From Streptomyces tardus (lineage in GTDB: Bacteria; Actinomycetota; Actinomycetes; Streptomycetales; Streptomycetaceae), in assembly GCF_018101125.2 (NCBI RefSeq), contig NZ_JAELVF020000001.1:62001-126000 (forward strand): 64,000 nt of DNA, written 5' to 3'. A program made the position numbers and the translations under genes. Positions 1 through 10,273 of the stretch are shown here, piece by piece. Within the stretch, counting starts at the first letter, position 1; each line of letters opens with the position of its first letter. A model generated the notes under the pieces. That model made no database searches. It had not been told where the DNA came from and saw only the letters and a list, made by a program, of their open reading frames with translations.

Positions 1-1199
1 ACGTCGAACGGGCCGGGGTCGGGCCGTCGGAAGAGCTTGGCGGCTCGGCGGCGCACCGACTCCCAGAGCGCTCCCGCCATGTGGCCACCGTCCAGCGGCA
101 GCAGCGGGAGCATGTTGAAGAGGAACAGGGACAGGTTGAAGCCCGCGACCAGGAAGAGCATCGTGGCCACCCGCTGGCTCGGCGGGATGTCCAGGGTGAC
201 GATCTCGCCGCCGACCCGGGCCGCGCCCACGACACCCACCGGGGAGTCGTCTGCCCGCTCGCCGCCCGCGAAGGCCGCGTTCCACAGGTCGGGGACCTTG
301 GACGGCAGGGCGATCAGCGCCTCGAAGCCGTTCTCCATGATCTCGCCCATGCGGTCCACGGCCTGCGGGAAGGACTGCTGTTGGATGCCGGAGGCCGGGG
401 CGAAGCCGAGGAAGCCGGCCGTGACGTACTCGCCCTCGACGTAGCCGCCGTCGCCGTCGCTCTTGGCGACCTTGTTCTCGATCGGGGTGGCCTGCAGCTC
501 GCGGCGCTCGCCGTCGCGCTCGACGACGAGCGTGACCGGCCCCGAGGAGTCGCGGATCGAGGACTGGAGTGCGCCCCATTCGGTGATCGGCTTGCCGTCG
601 TAGGAGACGATCTTGTCGCCCGCCCGCAGCCCGGCCGCCTTGGCCGGGGTGTCCGGGGCGTTCTTCGGGCAGGTGTCGGTCTCGGCACCGGCCTCGATCA
701 CGCAGTCGGAGACGCTCCCGACCGTGGTGGTCTGGGTGTTGATGCCGAAGGTCATCAGCACCCCGAGGAAGATCACCACCGCGAGGATCAGGTTCATGAA
801 CGGGCCCGCGAACATGACGATCAGGCGCTTCCACGGCTTGCGGGTGTAGAACAGCCGCTTCTCGTCGCCCGGTTGCAGCTCCTCGTACGCGGCGGCCCTG
901 GCGTCCTCGATCATGCCGCGGAACGGGGAGGTGGAGCGCTTGCGGATCTTGCCGTCGTCGCCGGGCGGGAACATGCCGATCATCCGGATGTAGCCGCCGA
1001 GCGGGATGGCCTTGATCCCGTACTCGGTCTCGCCCCGGTGCCGGGAGAAGATCGTCGGCCCGAAGCCGACCATGTACTGCGGCACCCGGATACCGAAGAG
1101 CTTGGCCGTGGAGAGGTGCCCCAGCTCGTGCCAGGCGATGGAGAACAGCAGCCCGACGACGAAGACCACCACGCCGATCAGGGTCATCAACATGGTCAT
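1..1199 (-). CDS. rseP: RseP-like site-2 intramembrane metalloprotease (M50), 3' end cut by window edge
   Basis: This is an intramembrane zinc protease of the S2P/RseP family, which cleaves membrane-bound substrates such as anti-sigma factors. About 399 residues are visible and the C-terminal tail lies outside the window. A hydrophobic N-terminal helix carries the zinc motif HELGH at residues 24-28. Further on is a PDZ-like segment ([15 protein letters not shown]), and near the visible end the second active-site motif [11 protein letters not shown]. The ATG overlaps the dxr stop as ATGA, so the two are probably translationally coupled. Additional in-frame ATGs at codons 3 and 5 leave the exact start slightly open. 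In Streptomyces the neighbour beyond the edge is usually ispG, but that is not seen here. The family is certain; the substrate is unknown. Confidence 0.9.
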   Translation of the reverse strand, partial: MTMLMTLIGVVVFVVGLLFSIAWHELGHLSTAKLFGIRVPQYMVGFGPTIFSRHRGETEYGIKAIPLGGYIRMIGMFPPGDDGKIRKRSTSPFRGMIEDARAAAYEELQPGDEKRLFYTRKPWKRLIVMFAGPFMNLILAVVIFLGVLMTFGINTQTTTVGSVSDCVIEAGAETDTCPKNAPDTPAKAAGLRAGDKIVSYDGKPITEWGALQSSIRDSSGPVTLVVERDGERRELQATPIENKVAKSDGDGGYVEGEYVTAGFLGFAPASGIQQQSFPQAVDRMGEIMENGFEALIALPSKVPDLWNAAFAGGERADDSPVGVVGAARVGGEIVTLDIPPSQRVATMLFLVAGFNLSLFLFNMLPLLPLDGGHMAGALWESVRRRAAKLFRRPDPGPFD

Positions 1200-2479
1200 G
1201 CGCGGGCCTCCGCCGTACGTGCTCGGGCGGCTTCGGCCGCCAGTTCGCGGGCGCGGGCGCGGGCCCACTCCTCGGATGCGAGGACACCGTCGAGTGTCAG
1301 ACCGGTTCCGTCCGGCACACCGTGCTCCTCAACCACAGCGGCCACCGTATCCACGATCGCGGTGAAGGGCAGCCGTCCGGCGAGGAAGGCTTCGACACAC
1401 TCCTCGTTGGCGGCGTTGAAGACGGCCGGCGCGGTGCCGCCGAGCCCGCCGACGTGCGCCGCCAGCGACACGGAGGGGAACGCTTTGTGGTCCAGTGGCA
1501 GGAAGTCCCAGCTCATCGCCTTGCGCCAGTCGAAGACCGGTCCGGTGTCCGGCACCCGGGCCGGCCAGCCGAGCGCGAGGGCGATCGGCAGCTTCATGTC
1601 CGGCGGGCCGCACTGGGCCAGCGTCGAGCCGTCCTCGAACTCGACCATGCTGTGCACCGCGGACTGCGGGTGGACGACGACCTCGATGCGCTCGAAGGGG
1701 ATGTCGTACAGCAGGTGGGCCTCGATGACCTCAAGTCCCTTGTTCACCAGGGTCGCCGAGTTGATCGAGATGACCGGGCCCATCTCCCAGGTCGGGTGGG
1801 CCAGCGCCTCCTGCGGGGTGACATCGGCGAGCTGCGCCCGGGTGCGGCCGCGGAACGGGCCGCCGGAAGCGGTGACCAGCAGCTTGCGCACCTCCGCCCG
1901 GGCCCCGCCCATCAGCGCCTGGAAGAGCGCGGAGTGCTCGGAGTCGACCGGGATGATCTGCCCGGGCGCGGCCAGCGCCTTGACCAGCGGGCCGCCGACG
2001 ATCAGGGATTCCTTGTTGGCCAGCGCGAGCGCCCGGCCGGCCTCCAGCGCGGCGAGCGTGGGGCGCAGGCCGATGGAGCCTGTGATGCCGTTGAGCACGG
2101 TGTGGCAGGGCGAGGCGGCGAGCTCGGTGGCGGCGTCCGGGCCGGCCAGCACCTCGGGGATCGGTTCACCGGCGCCGTACTGCGCGCGGAGCGCCTGGCG
2201 CAGAGCGGCGGCGCGGTCCTCCTGGGCCACTGCGACGGTCCGCACCTGCAAGCGGTGTGCCTGACCGGCCAGCAGCTCGATCCGCCCGCCCGCGGCGGAC
2301 AGCCCGGTGACCCGGAAGCGGTCGGGGTTGGCGAGCACCACGTCGACGGCCTGGGTGCCGATCGAACCGGTCGACCCCAGGATCACGAGGTCACGTGGTC
2401 CGTCGTGGTCGCCGTGGGCCGACCGGTAGCTGGTGTGCGGGTCGGCGAGGGCCTGGGGGGATTCCGTCATGCGGTCCAT
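1196..2479 (-). CDS. dxr: 1-deoxy-D-xylulose 5-phosphate reductoisomerase
   Basis: Dxr makes 2-C-methyl-D-erythritol 4-phosphate from DXP with NADPH, the committed step of the MEP isoprenoid pathway in the cytoplasm. The 427-residue product has the NADPH-binding GSTGSIGTQ near the N-terminus, the NKES and PVDSEH metal and substrate motifs, SGGPFRG and [13 protein letters not shown], all typical. The ATG at 2479 is chosen because GGAGAGG lies five bases upstream; a second ATG three codons later is possible. The frame stays open further upstream, but that stretch is low-complexity and unlike Dxr. The stop overlaps the rseP start. Isoprenoids made here feed menaquinone and undecaprenol. Confidence 0.96.
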   Translation of the reverse strand: MDRMTESPQALADPHTSYRSAHGDHDGPRDLVILGSTGSIGTQAVDVVLANPDRFRVTGLSAAGGRIELLAGQAHRLQVRTVAVAQEDRAAALRQALRAQYGAGEPIPEVLAGPDAATELAASPCHTVLNGITGSIGLRPTLAALEAGRALALANKESLIVGGPLVKALAAPGQIIPVDSEHSALFQALMGGARAEVRKLLVTASGGPFRGRTRAQLADVTPQEALAHPTWEMGPVISINSATLVNKGLEVIEAHLLYDIPFERIEVVVHPQSAVHSMVEFEDGSTLAQCGPPDMKLPIALALGWPARVPDTGPVFDWRKAMSWDFLPLDHKAFPSVSLAAHVGGLGGTAPAVFNAANEECVEAFLAGRLPFTAIVDTVAAVVEEHGVPDGTGLTLDGVLASEEWARARARELAAEAARARTAEARA

Positions 2480-2817
2480 TGTGGCCTCTCCGGTTCGGGA
2501 GTCGGACGGCGCATGGACGTACCCGGGCGGCGCCCTGCGGTCCTCGCAAGCTCCGGGGCAGCTGCCGCCGTACGGGAGTTGAGGGTGTACGGCCGAATCT
2601 CGCGGGCAGTGCGGGAGTCCTGTCCGGCGGGTACAGCGGCACGAGCGCACCGGCCGGGACAACTCGACGCTGTTCCGCCGCAGTTGGGCACGGTGCGGGC
2701 CGGCCTTCGCGGCCGGCCCGCCCGGAGCGGGATCCCGGGACGGGCTCGGCCTGCTGCGGTGATTTTCGGACAGCGTGCGCACGCTGTCCGCTCGGACGCA
2801 TGTGCCGGAGGTGACCA

Positions 2818-2969
2818 CCGCGTGCCCTCGGGAGGCGGGCGTTCTCCGGTGAGGTGATGGGTCGCCACCCGCGCGCCCTGCGCGGCGAAGGCCCGGCTGA
2901 CGGCCGCGCCGATGTTGGCGGAGCCCCCGGTGACGAGGACGTCCTGCCGTCGAGGCGGGTGCCGATCAC
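2818..2969 (-). pseudogene. Short-chain dehydrogenase remnant, frameshifted and truncated
   Basis: The minus strand encodes the N-terminal Rossmann start of an SDR oxidoreductase in two frames. A GTG at 2969 opens with MIGTRLDGR. After a one-base shift near 2940 the sequence continues as QDVLVTGGSANIGAAVSRAF and then QGARVATHH, containing the TGGSxxIG cofactor motif. A single inserted base after the DGRT codons would restore a normal SDR opening. The homology fades within about 50 codons, and no catalytic YxxxK follows before dxr. The likeliest reading is a gene stub left by deletion. The rest of the 2480-3105 gap shows only a short tandem repeat and no other gene. Confidence 0.55.
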
Positions 2970-3030
2970 CCGGGCCTCCGCTGCGGCGGGGCGCGGAACG
3001 GGCAGGGACCCACGGTGCCGGTGTGCCCCG

Positions 3031-3075
3031 GCGCGATGGTGCGGAGCGCGATGGTGCGGAGCGCGATGGTGCCGA
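3031..3075. repeat. Three tandem 15-bp repeats
   Basis: The unit GCGCGATGGTGCGGA is present three times head to tail; the third copy has one change. It lies just downstream of the DUF418 gene stop, between that gene and the SDR stub. It is probably slippage in a decaying intergenic region. Confidence 0.8.
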
Positions 3076-3105
3076 GCGCTCAGCCCCGTGGCGGGGCGTC
3101 GCGGC

Positions 3106-4743
3106 CTACGGCCCGGCGTCCCCCGAACCCTGCTGCGGGACGGGCGTCCCGCACTGCACGGACCGGTCGGTGCGCCCGTCGGACACCGGTTGCCGCACCG
3201 CGGAGGAGGCCGCGCGTCCGTACATCAGGCGGCGCAGCAGCACCTCCAACGGTCCGCGTCTGCCGCGCAGTTCGAAGGCGTACGCACCGGCCACCGTCAC
3301 CAGCCAGACGCCGGCGCCGGCCAGCAGCATCGTCGCGCTGCCCAGATGCTCTCCCACGCCGAGCCCCCAGGCGGCCAGCAGCGGGGCGAAGAGCAGCGAG
3401 TGGGCGAAGTAGCAGGACAGCGAGCGTTTGCCGACGGCGCTGACCGCCACGACCGGCCGGGAACGGTGAGCCCCGCGGGTGACGAGGGCGTGGGAGAGGA
3501 GAGCGAGGACGGCGACGTAACCCAGGCCGCCCGCCTGGCCGGTGGCGTCGCGCAGCGCGACCAACGGGCCCAGGTCGGAGACCATCGCGTCGGACAGGTC
3601 GAGGGCGCCCACGTGCGCGAGGGCCAGCGGCAGCGGGCCGAGCCAGCCGAGCGCCAGACCGGCGACAGCGGTGCCGCGCAGCAGCCGCAGATGACGCCAC
3701 GGCTCCTCCAGTACGCGGTGCCGGGCTGCGAGCATGCCGAGGACGAACACCACGAAGGTGCCGGAGCGCAGCGCGGCGAACGGGCCGACGTAGCCGACGA
3801 TCAGGTGGGTGACCGCACGGGTGCCGGCGGCGCTCGCCCAGTCGCTCTGGTGGGCGCCGTACGCCTCGTGCGACGGTTCGGCGGGTCCGCCCCCGGTGTC
3901 GAAACCGTCGACCAGGTACGGCAGCGCGGCCACCGCGACCCAGAGCAGCATCAGACCGAGGCCGATCCAGCACCGGCGGACCAGCACCCGGTCGGGGCGG
4001 CGCACGAAGAGCCAGCACATCAGGAGACTGAGCAGGCCGTAGTAGGCGACGATGTCGCCGGCCATCAGCAGCAGGGCGTGCGCAGCGCCGAACACCATCA
4101 GCCACAGGCCCCTGCGCCGCAGCAGCCGCACCGCCGTGCCGCTGTCGGCGCCGGCCGCCAACTGGCGCTGGTGGATCCACATCATCCCGTAGCCGAAGAG
4201 GAACGCGAAGAGCGGGTTGATGCGCATGTCCAGCCCGATGATCATCGCGAACTGAACGCCGGAGTCGAGGGCCGAGCCGTCGACCGGGTGCCAGCCGTCG
4301 GGGCCGCGCTCGGCGTTCCAGAGGTGGAACGCGGTGTTCGACAGCGCGATGAGCAGCAGCATCACCCCGCGCGCGAAGTCGGGCGCGAGCGCACGCCCGT
4401 CGGGGCGCACACCACCGCGCGCGGGCCCGCTCGCGCGCCGACCGGGGACCGCTGCGGATGGCGGCGCGGCGGCGACCCGGACGGCGGCAGGGTACGGAAC
4501 CGCCGGCGACCCGGGCGCCGGCGCGGGAGGCGGCGCGGATCGCGGCGCGAGAGGCGACCCGGGCGCCGGCGCGGGCGCGGTGTGCGGGACGGCGGCGCGG
4601 GGTGGCGTGGAGGGGTCGCCCGACGCGGGGCCGTCGGTGGAGGCCGGCCCTCCGCGCCGGGTGGGGCTGCCGGATGGTGTGGAGCGGCCGGGAGGCGTGG
4701 TCAGGGGAGGAGACGCTAGGAGCCGCGGACCTGCCGTCGTCAC
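3106..4743 (-). CDS. DUF418 family multi-spanning membrane protein
   Basis: This is a polytopic membrane protein of the DUF418 family, which is related to acyltransferase-3-like and YeiB proteins; its biochemical role is not established. The family opening RALAPDFARG is followed by about ten hydrophobic segments and a typical C-terminal half (AVGKRSLSCYFAHSLLFAPL). The start is uncertain. GTG at 4743 gives 545 residues with a proline-rich, probably disordered N-terminal extension of about 110 residues. GTG at 4410 gives a protein near the usual 400-435 residues starting just before the conserved opening. Neither has a convincing ribosome site. The C-terminal tail after the last helix is hydrophilic. 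It follows the aldehyde dehydrogenase on the same strand, but a hairpin lies between them. Confidence 0.75.
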   Translation of the reverse strand: MTTAGPRLLASPPLTTPPGRSTPSGSPTRRGGPASTDGPASGDPSTPPRAAVPHTAPAPAPGSPLAPRSAPPPAPAPGSPAVPYPAAVRVAAAPPSAAVPGRRASGPARGGVRPDGRALAPDFARGVMLLLIALSNTAFHLWNAERGPDGWHPVDGSALDSGVQFAMIIGLDMRINPLFAFLFGYGMMWIHQRQLAAGADSGTAVRLLRRRGLWLMVFGAAHALLLMAGDIVAYYGLLSLLMCWLFVRRPDRVLVRRCWIGLGLMLLWVAVAALPYLVDGFDTGGGPAEPSHEAYGAHQSDWASAAGTRAVTHLIVGYVGPFAALRSGTFVVFVLGMLAARHRVLEEPWRHLRLLRGTAVAGLALGWLGPLPLALAHVGALDLSDAMVSDLGPLVALRDATGQAGGLGYVAVLALLSHALVTRGAHRSRPVVAVSAVGKRSLSCYFAHSLLFAPLLAAWGLGVGEHLGSATMLLAGAGVWLVTVAGAYAFELRGRRGPLEVLLRRLMYGRAASSAVRQPVSDGRTDRSVQCGTPVPQQGSGDAGP

Positions 4744-4788
4744 TGCCGTACGTCGTGCGGTGGTTCGACAGAAGTGGCCGACCCGCGC

Positions 4789-4825
4789 GTACGGGCCGCG
4801 ACGGAAGTTCCGCCGTGGCCCGTAC
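4789..4825 (-). terminator. 18-bp near-perfect hairpin after the aldehyde dehydrogenase
   Basis: The arms at 4789-4806 and 4808-4825 pair over 18 positions with one mismatch and one G-U pair around a single-base loop. It lies 40 bases past the dehydrogenase stop. There is no U-tract, as is usual in Streptomyces. Confidence 0.65.
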
Positions 4826-4864
4826 CGGAGTTGCTCGGATCCGACGCCCTTCAGGGCAGCCGGC

Positions 4865-6319
4865 TCAGAGATCGAGGCCGGTGAGCACCATGACCCGCTC
4901 GTAGGTGTAGTCCTCCATCGCGTACCGCACGCCCTCGCGGCCCACACCCGACTGCTTGGCGCCGCCGTAGGGCATCTGGTCGCCACGGTAGGACGGCACG
5001 TCGCCGATGATCACGCCGCCCACCTCCAGCGCACGGTGGGCCCGGAAGGCAGCCTGCACATCGTGGGTGAACACGCCTGCCTGGAGCCCGAACTGGGAGT
5101 CGTTGGCAGCCTCGAAGGCGGCCCGCTCACCGTCGACCCTGGTGAACGAGACGACCGGTCCGAACACCTCGTCGTGGCCCAGGCGAGTCTCGGAGGAAAC
5201 GTTCTCCAGCGCGGTGGGGGCGTAGGTCGCACCGTCGCGCTTGCCGCCGGTCAGCAGGCGCGCACCCGCGTCGACGGCCTCCTGCACCCAGGACTCGACC
5301 CGCTGGGCGGCGTCCTCGCTGACCAGCGGGCCCACGTCGGTGGCGTCGTCGGCGGGGTCGCCGGTGGCCAGCGCCTCGATGGCCTCCACGACCTTCGGCA
5401 CGAGCCGGTCGTAGACGCTCGCGTCGGCGATCACTCGCTGGACGGAGATGCAGGACTGGCCGCCCTGGTAGTTGGAGAAGGTGGCGATGCGCTGGGCGGC
5501 GAAGTCGAGGTCGGCCTCCGAGGAGTAGTCGCCGAGCACGACGGCGGCGCCGTTGCCGCCGAGTTCGAGGGTGACGCGCTTGCGCGGCACCGAGTCGAGG
5601 ATCGACCAGCCGACCGGCGCGGAGCCGGTGAAGGAGATGATCGGCAGCCGCTCGTCCTGCACCAGCGCGGGCATCGCGTCGTTGGGCACCGGCAGCACGG
5701 ACCAGGAGCCGGCGGGCAGGTCGGTCTCGGCGAGGAGTTCACCGATGAGCAGTCCGGAGAGGGGGGTGGCCGGCGCGGGCTTGAGGATGATCGGGGTGCC
5801 GACCGCGATGGCCGGGGCCACCTTGTGCGCACAGAGGTTGAGCGGGAAGTTGAAGGGCGCGATGCCCAGCACCGGGCCGTGCGGGTAGCGGCGGGTGAGG
5901 GCGAGCCGGCCGGTTCCGCCCGCATCGGAGTCCAGTCGCTGCGCCTCGCCGCTGTTGAAACGGCGGGCCTCGTCGGAGGCCCAGCGGAAGACGGAGATGC
6001 AGCGGCCGACCTCGCCGCGCGCCCATTTGATCGGCTTGCCGTTCTCGGCAGAGATCAACCGGGCGATCTCCTCGGTGCGTTCGACCAGCCGGCGGCCGAT
6101 GTGGTCGAGCGCGGCGGCGCGTACGTGCGCGGGGGTCGCGGAGAACTTCTCGGTGGCCGCCGCGGCTGCGGCGACGGCCTCCTCGACCTGGTCCGGGGTC
6201 GGAACGCTGATGCGGCCGACGGTCCGGCCGTCCCACGGTGAGGTGACGTCGAGGGTGTCATCGCCGGTCGCCTCGCGGCCTGCGAGCCAGAACGGGTGCG
6301 GGGAAGTCGCTTCAGTCAC
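4865..6319 (-). CDS. NAD(P)-dependent aldehyde dehydrogenase
   Basis: This cytoplasmic aldehyde dehydrogenase of 484 residues oxidises an aldehyde to a carboxylate. The catalytic glutamate is in LELGGNGAAVV, the nucleophilic cysteine in GGQSCISVQ, and the coenzyme loop in FTGSAPVGW. The GTG at 6319 (MTEATSPHPFWLAG) is chosen because it begins the recognisable N-terminal domain and has GGAAGG upstream, though the spacing is long at 12 bases; the open frame upstream is unlike any dehydrogenase. It belongs to the broad succinate-semialdehyde/benzaldehyde dehydrogenase group, so with gabT nearby it could oxidise succinic semialdehyde, but this is inference. It is transcribed divergently from the M14 peptidase and ends before a strong hairpin. 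Confidence 0.88.
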   Translation of the reverse strand: MTEATSPHPFWLAGREATGDDTLDVTSPWDGRTVGRISVPTPDQVEEAVAAAAAATEKFSATPAHVRAAALDHIGRRLVERTEEIARLISAENGKPIKWARGEVGRCISVFRWASDEARRFNSGEAQRLDSDAGGTGRLALTRRYPHGPVLGIAPFNFPLNLCAHKVAPAIAVGTPIILKPAPATPLSGLLIGELLAETDLPAGSWSVLPVPNDAMPALVQDERLPIISFTGSAPVGWSILDSVPRKRVTLELGGNGAAVVLGDYSSEADLDFAAQRIATFSNYQGGQSCISVQRVIADASVYDRLVPKVVEAIEALATGDPADDATDVGPLVSEDAAQRVESWVQEAVDAGARLLTGGKRDGATYAPTALENVSSETRLGHDEVFGPVVSFTRVDGERAAFEAANDSQFGLQAGVFTHDVQAAFRAHRALEVGGVIIGDVPSYRGDQMPYGGAKQSGVGREGVRYAMEDYTYERVMVLTGLDL

Positions 6320-6620
6320 TGCGGGACCCGGCCTTCCGATGTCGTGGGTGGTGGTGCGCGGTGCCGCGCGGACCCGTGTACAGGGCCGCGCACAGTGCCC
6401 ACGGTAGGGCCCGCGTCCGAGGAGAGGTCTTGTCCTGCGCGTAGCAGTCCGGTGGTGTGTCGCTCCGCTTTGGCGCACCACACCCCGAAGTCATTGACCA
6501 CGCCATGACATCGCGCAACGATGACGCAGCGCGACCGCCCCATTCGGCAGGGAGACCTGCCGGCGGTCGCGTGTGCGACACCCCCCACCCGTCTCACCTC
6601 TGGACCACCAGGAGATGCGA

Positions 6621-7952
6621 ATGCGCACCACCAAACGCGGCAGGCGCAAGGCCTCCGCGGCAGCGATCCTCGCCCTCGCGCTCGCCGTACCCCTCGGCGC
6701 CCAGGCCATCGCCTCCCCCTCCGACTCCACCGGCAGCGACAGGCCCGCGGCGACGGCGGAGCAGGACGCCGGGAAGGCCCGCCAGTACGAGGTCGCCGAC
6801 ATCGGCACCGCACCCGAGCGCACCCGGCTCGCCCGGACCGGAGTGGCGATCGACGAGGTCGGCAAGGACACCGTCGTGATCACCGCAGGGAAGGCCGAGG
6901 CGGCCGAACTCCGCGACAAGGGCTACGAGTTGACGGCCCGACCGGCACCGGGCGAGCGGTCGGCCAAGGCCGCGGCACCCGGCGATTACCACAGCTACGA
7001 CGAGATGAACACGGCCGTCGACGGGTTCGTCGAGCAGTACCCGGACCTTCTGAAGAAGGAAGTCATCGGCACCTCCCACGAGGGTCGCGACATCATCGCG
7101 GTCAAGCTCAGCGCCGACGTCGCCGAGGACCGGGACAAGCCCGAGGTCCTCTTCACCCACAACATGCACGCCAGGGAACACCTCACGGTGGAGATGGCGC
7201 TGTACACCCTCGAGGAGTTCGCCGGCGGCTACGGCACCGACGAGCGCGTCACCAAGATGCTCGACGAGCGCGAGCTGTGGATCATCCCGTCGGTCAACCC
7301 CGACGGCAAGGTGTTCGACCAGGACTCCGGCGAGTTCAAGATGTGGCGCAAGAACCGCGAGCCCAACGAGGGCAGCAGCGCAGTCGGCACCGACCTCAAC
7401 CGCAACTGGCCCTACGAGTGGGGCTGCTGCGGCGGCTCGTCGGACAACCCGTCCAGCGAGACCTACCGCGGCCCCTCGGCCGGCTCCGCCAAGGAGACCA
7501 AGGTCGTCCAGGACTTCGTGCTCAGCCGGGTCGTCGGCGGTGAGCAGCAGATCACCGCACACATCGACTTCCACACCTACGGCGAGCTGATCCTCTGGCC
7601 GTACGGCTTCACCTACGACGAGACCGCCCCCGGGCTCAGCCAGGACGACCGGGACGCCCACGCGGCCGTCGGCACCACCATGGCCGACAGCAACGGCTAC
7701 ACCGCCGAGCAGTCCAGCGAGCTGTACATCACGGACGGCACCATCAACGACTGGATGTGGGCCGACCAGGGCATCTTCTCGTACACCTTCGAGATGTACC
7801 CGGGCTCCGGCTCCCCCGACGGGTTCTACCCGCCCGGCAGCGTCATCGACCGCGAGACCTCACGGAACAAGGACGCCCAGCTGATCCTGCTGGAGAACGC
7901 CGACTGCATGTACCGCTCCATCGGCAAGGAGGCCGAGTACTGCGGCAGCTGA
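6621..7952 (+). CDS. Secreted M14 zinc carboxypeptidase
   Basis: This extracellular zinc carboxypeptidase (M14, carboxypeptidase T/A-like, 443 residues) trims C-terminal residues from peptides. A twin-basic N-terminus (TTKRGRRK) and a hydrophobic core ending at [15 protein letters not shown] form a clear signal peptide. A roughly 100-residue propeptide-like region follows. The catalytic domain has zinc ligands in [13 protein letters not shown] (HxxE) and in HIDFHTYGE, with the general-base glutamate in YTFEMYPG. The ATG at 6621 is preferred over the ATG six bases earlier because AGGAG ends only one base before the first one. Upstream lies a divergent promoter region shared with the aldehyde dehydrogenase. 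Confidence 0.93.
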   Translation: MRTTKRGRRKASAAAILALALAVPLGAQAIASPSDSTGSDRPAATAEQDAGKARQYEVADIGTAPERTRLARTGVAIDEVGKDTVVITAGKAEAAELRDKGYELTARPAPGERSAKAAAPGDYHSYDEMNTAVDGFVEQYPDLLKKEVIGTSHEGRDIIAVKLSADVAEDRDKPEVLFTHNMHAREHLTVEMALYTLEEFAGGYGTDERVTKMLDERELWIIPSVNPDGKVFDQDSGEFKMWRKNREPNEGSSAVGTDLNRNWPYEWGCCGGSSDNPSSETYRGPSAGSAKETKVVQDFVLSRVVGGEQQITAHIDFHTYGELILWPYGFTYDETAPGLSQDDRDAHAAVGTTMADSNGYTAEQSSELYITDGTINDWMWADQGIFSYTFEMYPGSGSPDGFYPPGSVIDRETSRNKDAQLILLENADCMYRSIGKEAEYCGS

Positions 7953-7972
7953 GCCGCCGAAACCCCGCCTCC

Positions 7973-8012
7973 CGGGCCCGCCGACCGGTCACACGACCGG
8001 CCGGCGGGCCCG
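7973..8012 (+). terminator. 17-bp hairpin after the M14 peptidase
   Basis: The arms 7973-7989 and 7996-8012 pair over 17 positions with one mismatch and a six-base loop, 20 bases after the stop codon. The remaining gap to 8316 is GC-rich with repeated GGCGGTCGGCGG-type blocks and a 20-bp sequence (8139-8158) that recurs upstream of gabT; no gene is seen. Confidence 0.8.
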
Positions 8013-8316
8013 TCCGCGTACCGGGCGGCGAGCGGTCGGCGGCGTACCGGGCGGGACTCGTCCGCGGTACCGGGCGGCGGTCGGCGGTACCGGAGAGCCG
8101 CCGCGGATACGCGCGGGGCGGCGGTCGGCGGGGCGTCTGCTCGTACACCTTCGGGAGGCGCCGGGCTCCGGCTCGCCCGGCACTCCCGGCCGCCCGGCAG
8201 TGCCGGGACGCGACTCCCGGACGCGGTGACAGCGAGGCTGCTCGGACGAGGTCGGCCGGCTTGCGCAGGGCCGGTGAGAGCGGGGCCGGCGCGATGGGTA
8301 CAGGACGGGCGCGCGC

Positions 8317-9930
8317 TCAGCCGTGGTCGGGACGGTCCGGGGAGGGCATCCGGTTCTCGGCCTCCGCGCTGTGGGTGGCCTTGAGCGCGAGCCACAGCTC
8401 CATCCGGGAGTCGGCGTCGTCCAGGGAGCGGCCCAGGATCTCCTCGACCCTGCGCATCCGGTAGCGCAGGGTGTGGCGGTGCACGCCGAGATCGGCCGCA
8501 GCGGCGTCCCACTGGCCGTGCCGCGAGAGCCAGGCGCGCAACGAGGCGACGAGATCGCCGCGTCCGCTGGCGTCGTGCTCGCGCAGCGGACGCAGCAGAC
8601 CGTCGGCGAACGCCTTGACCGCCTCGTCGGCGAGCAGTGGCAGTACGGAGCCGGCCGCCATCTCCTCGTGCTCCACCAGCACCGCACCGCGCCGCCGGGC
8701 GACCGAGAGGGCCTGCTCCGCCTGCTTGAAGGCGGAGCCCGCGGCGGCGATGCCCGCAGGTGCCGAGACTCCGATCGCCAGCCCCTCCGGGGCGTTGCGC
8801 GCGTAGTCGGCACAGGCTGCCAGCCCCGCGCCCGCGTCACCGGCAAGCATGATCAGACGTGCCCCGTCCGGTACGGCGAGGACGGACTCGCCGCTCCGGG
8901 CGGCGACCGACTCGACGGTGTCGGCGAGGAGTTGGAGCGGAGTGGGGCGTTCTCGCTCGGCGCGCTCGGCGGCGGCGGAGTGCGGCAGCACCTCGGCGAA
9001 GATCACCCGAAGAGGTATGTCGAGCAGTCCGCCGTAGAGATTGCCCGCGACCGCTCGGGCGTGGCCCGCCTCCCCCGTCAGCAGCATTCTCAACACCGCC
9101 GCGCCCAGGCGCTGTTCGGCCTCCTGGAGAGCGCGGGACCGCTCGGTGGTGAGGGTGAGCAGCGCGACGGTGGAGTTGACCGCGTACCGCTCGGCGGTGC
9201 CCAGCGGCGAGCCCGTACCGACCGCGAGCACCGCGCGGGCGCGGCGACCGCTGCCGATCGTCTGGAGCTCCACCCGGTCGTCGTTCTCCTCGGAGCTGAC
9301 CACCGCGCTGGCGGGAGCGGGGCGGTCCTGGAGGCGTTCCACGTCCGCGATGATGCGGCTCGCGCGCCTGGACGACCACGTCGGCGCCGCGGCGACCACC
9401 GCGCCGGACACGTCGTAGAGGGCGGCCCAGCCGTCGATGTGGACGGCGAGCCTGGCGAGCAGCGAAGCAGGGCCCTCGGCCGCGAGCGCCGCACGGGTCA
9501 ACTCGCGCTGCGCTGCGAAACCGGCGGTGACCGAGCGGTACTGCTCGGCGGCGATGGCAGCAGAGACAGCCTTGGTGATGGCGATGAAGGGGGTGCGGCG
9601 GGGCACCTCCAGAAGCGGGAAATCCGCCTCGGCGCAGGCATCGACCAGCGCGGCCGGAATCTCCTCGTAGTTGACACCCGCGGCGAATCCGAGCCCGACC
9701 ACCCCGGCGTCGGCGAGGCGGGCGACGTAGCCGCGCATCGCCGCGTGGTCCTCGGCGTCCAGCTTCAACGCGGTGACGAGCAGCAGCTCACCACCGTCGA
9801 GGTACGGGACGGGGTCGGCCAGCTCGCTGACCTGGGCCCAGCGCACCGACGCTCCGAGGCGGTCCTCCCCCGCGCGCACCGTCAGCCGGAGCGCGGAGTG
9901 CTGAACCAGGGAGGCAAGAGTGGGCGGCAT
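8317..9930 (-). CDS. PucR-family transcriptional regulator
   Basis: This is a 537-residue regulator with the PucR layout: an N-terminal purine-catabolism (PucR) domain over roughly the first 120 residues (SVRWAQVSELADPVPYLDGG), a central GGDEF-like region, and a C-terminal HTH_30 domain (DLGVHRHTLRYRMRRVEEIL). Relatives control catabolic genes for purines, amino acids or GABA by sensing a pathway metabolite. The ATG at 9930 starts the conserved domain and has GGAAGG close upstream at a short spacing. With gabT three genes away and two aldehyde dehydrogenases near, a role in GABA or polyamine catabolism is reasonable but unproven. The product is cytoplasmic and DNA-binding. Confidence 0.88.
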   Translation of the reverse strand: MPPTLASLVQHSALRLTVRAGEDRLGASVRWAQVSELADPVPYLDGGELLLVTALKLDAEDHAAMRGYVARLADAGVVGLGFAAGVNYEEIPAALVDACAEADFPLLEVPRRTPFIAITKAVSAAIAAEQYRSVTAGFAAQRELTRAALAAEGPASLLARLAVHIDGWAALYDVSGAVVAAAPTWSSRRASRIIADVERLQDRPAPASAVVSSEENDDRVELQTIGSGRRARAVLAVGTGSPLGTAERYAVNSTVALLTLTTERSRALQEAEQRLGAAVLRMLLTGEAGHARAVAGNLYGGLLDIPLRVIFAEVLPHSAAAERAERERPTPLQLLADTVESVAARSGESVLAVPDGARLIMLAGDAGAGLAACADYARNAPEGLAIGVSAPAGIAAAGSAFKQAEQALSVARRRGAVLVEHEEMAAGSVLPLLADEAVKAFADGLLRPLREHDASGRGDLVASLRAWLSRHGQWDAAAADLGVHRHTLRYRMRRVEEILGRSLDDADSRMELWLALKATHSAEAENRMPSPDRPDHG

Positions 9931-10273
9931 GACCTTCCAGAGTGGCGTTCCGGGTGTGGCCGGCTGTGGATGACTTCTGCGGCTGCCGTGAAGAAGGATT
10001 TCGCCGCGTTGGAGCGAGCGCTCGCACTCACCCTCCACAGCGTACAGGCGTGCGGGTGCACGGGAAGAAGCTGAGCGTGGGCAGCAGGAACGGCCTCCGG
10101 CACGCGGCGCGGCTCGGCGCGCGGCTCGGGCGCGCGGCTCGGGCGCGCGCAGCCCGGGCGCCTGTGCGCAGGGCCGTGGCAGGGGTGACTGAACGGCGGG
10201 AGGAAGGACCCGTGCACGTGGATCGAGCGGAGCGGATCGAGCGGAGCGCGGCGGGCGGTGGTACTCCCTTCGC
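9931..10273. other. Intergenic region upstream of the PucR gene
   Basis: No gene is visible. The stretch at about 10105-10150 is a GC-only repeat built from GGCTCGG(G)CGCGC units, about three imperfect copies. Nearer the ATPase end two GATCGAGCGGAGCG copies lie side by side (about 10217-10246). The PucR promoter probably lies in the first 150 bases. Confidence 0.5.

Noticed and set aside
81..2264. Very long open frame on the plus strand opposite dxr and rseP
   Set aside because: It is antisense to two certain genes, and its histidine/arginine/glutamine-rich translation is typical of shadow frames in GC-rich DNA. Similar long frames lie opposite most genes in the window.
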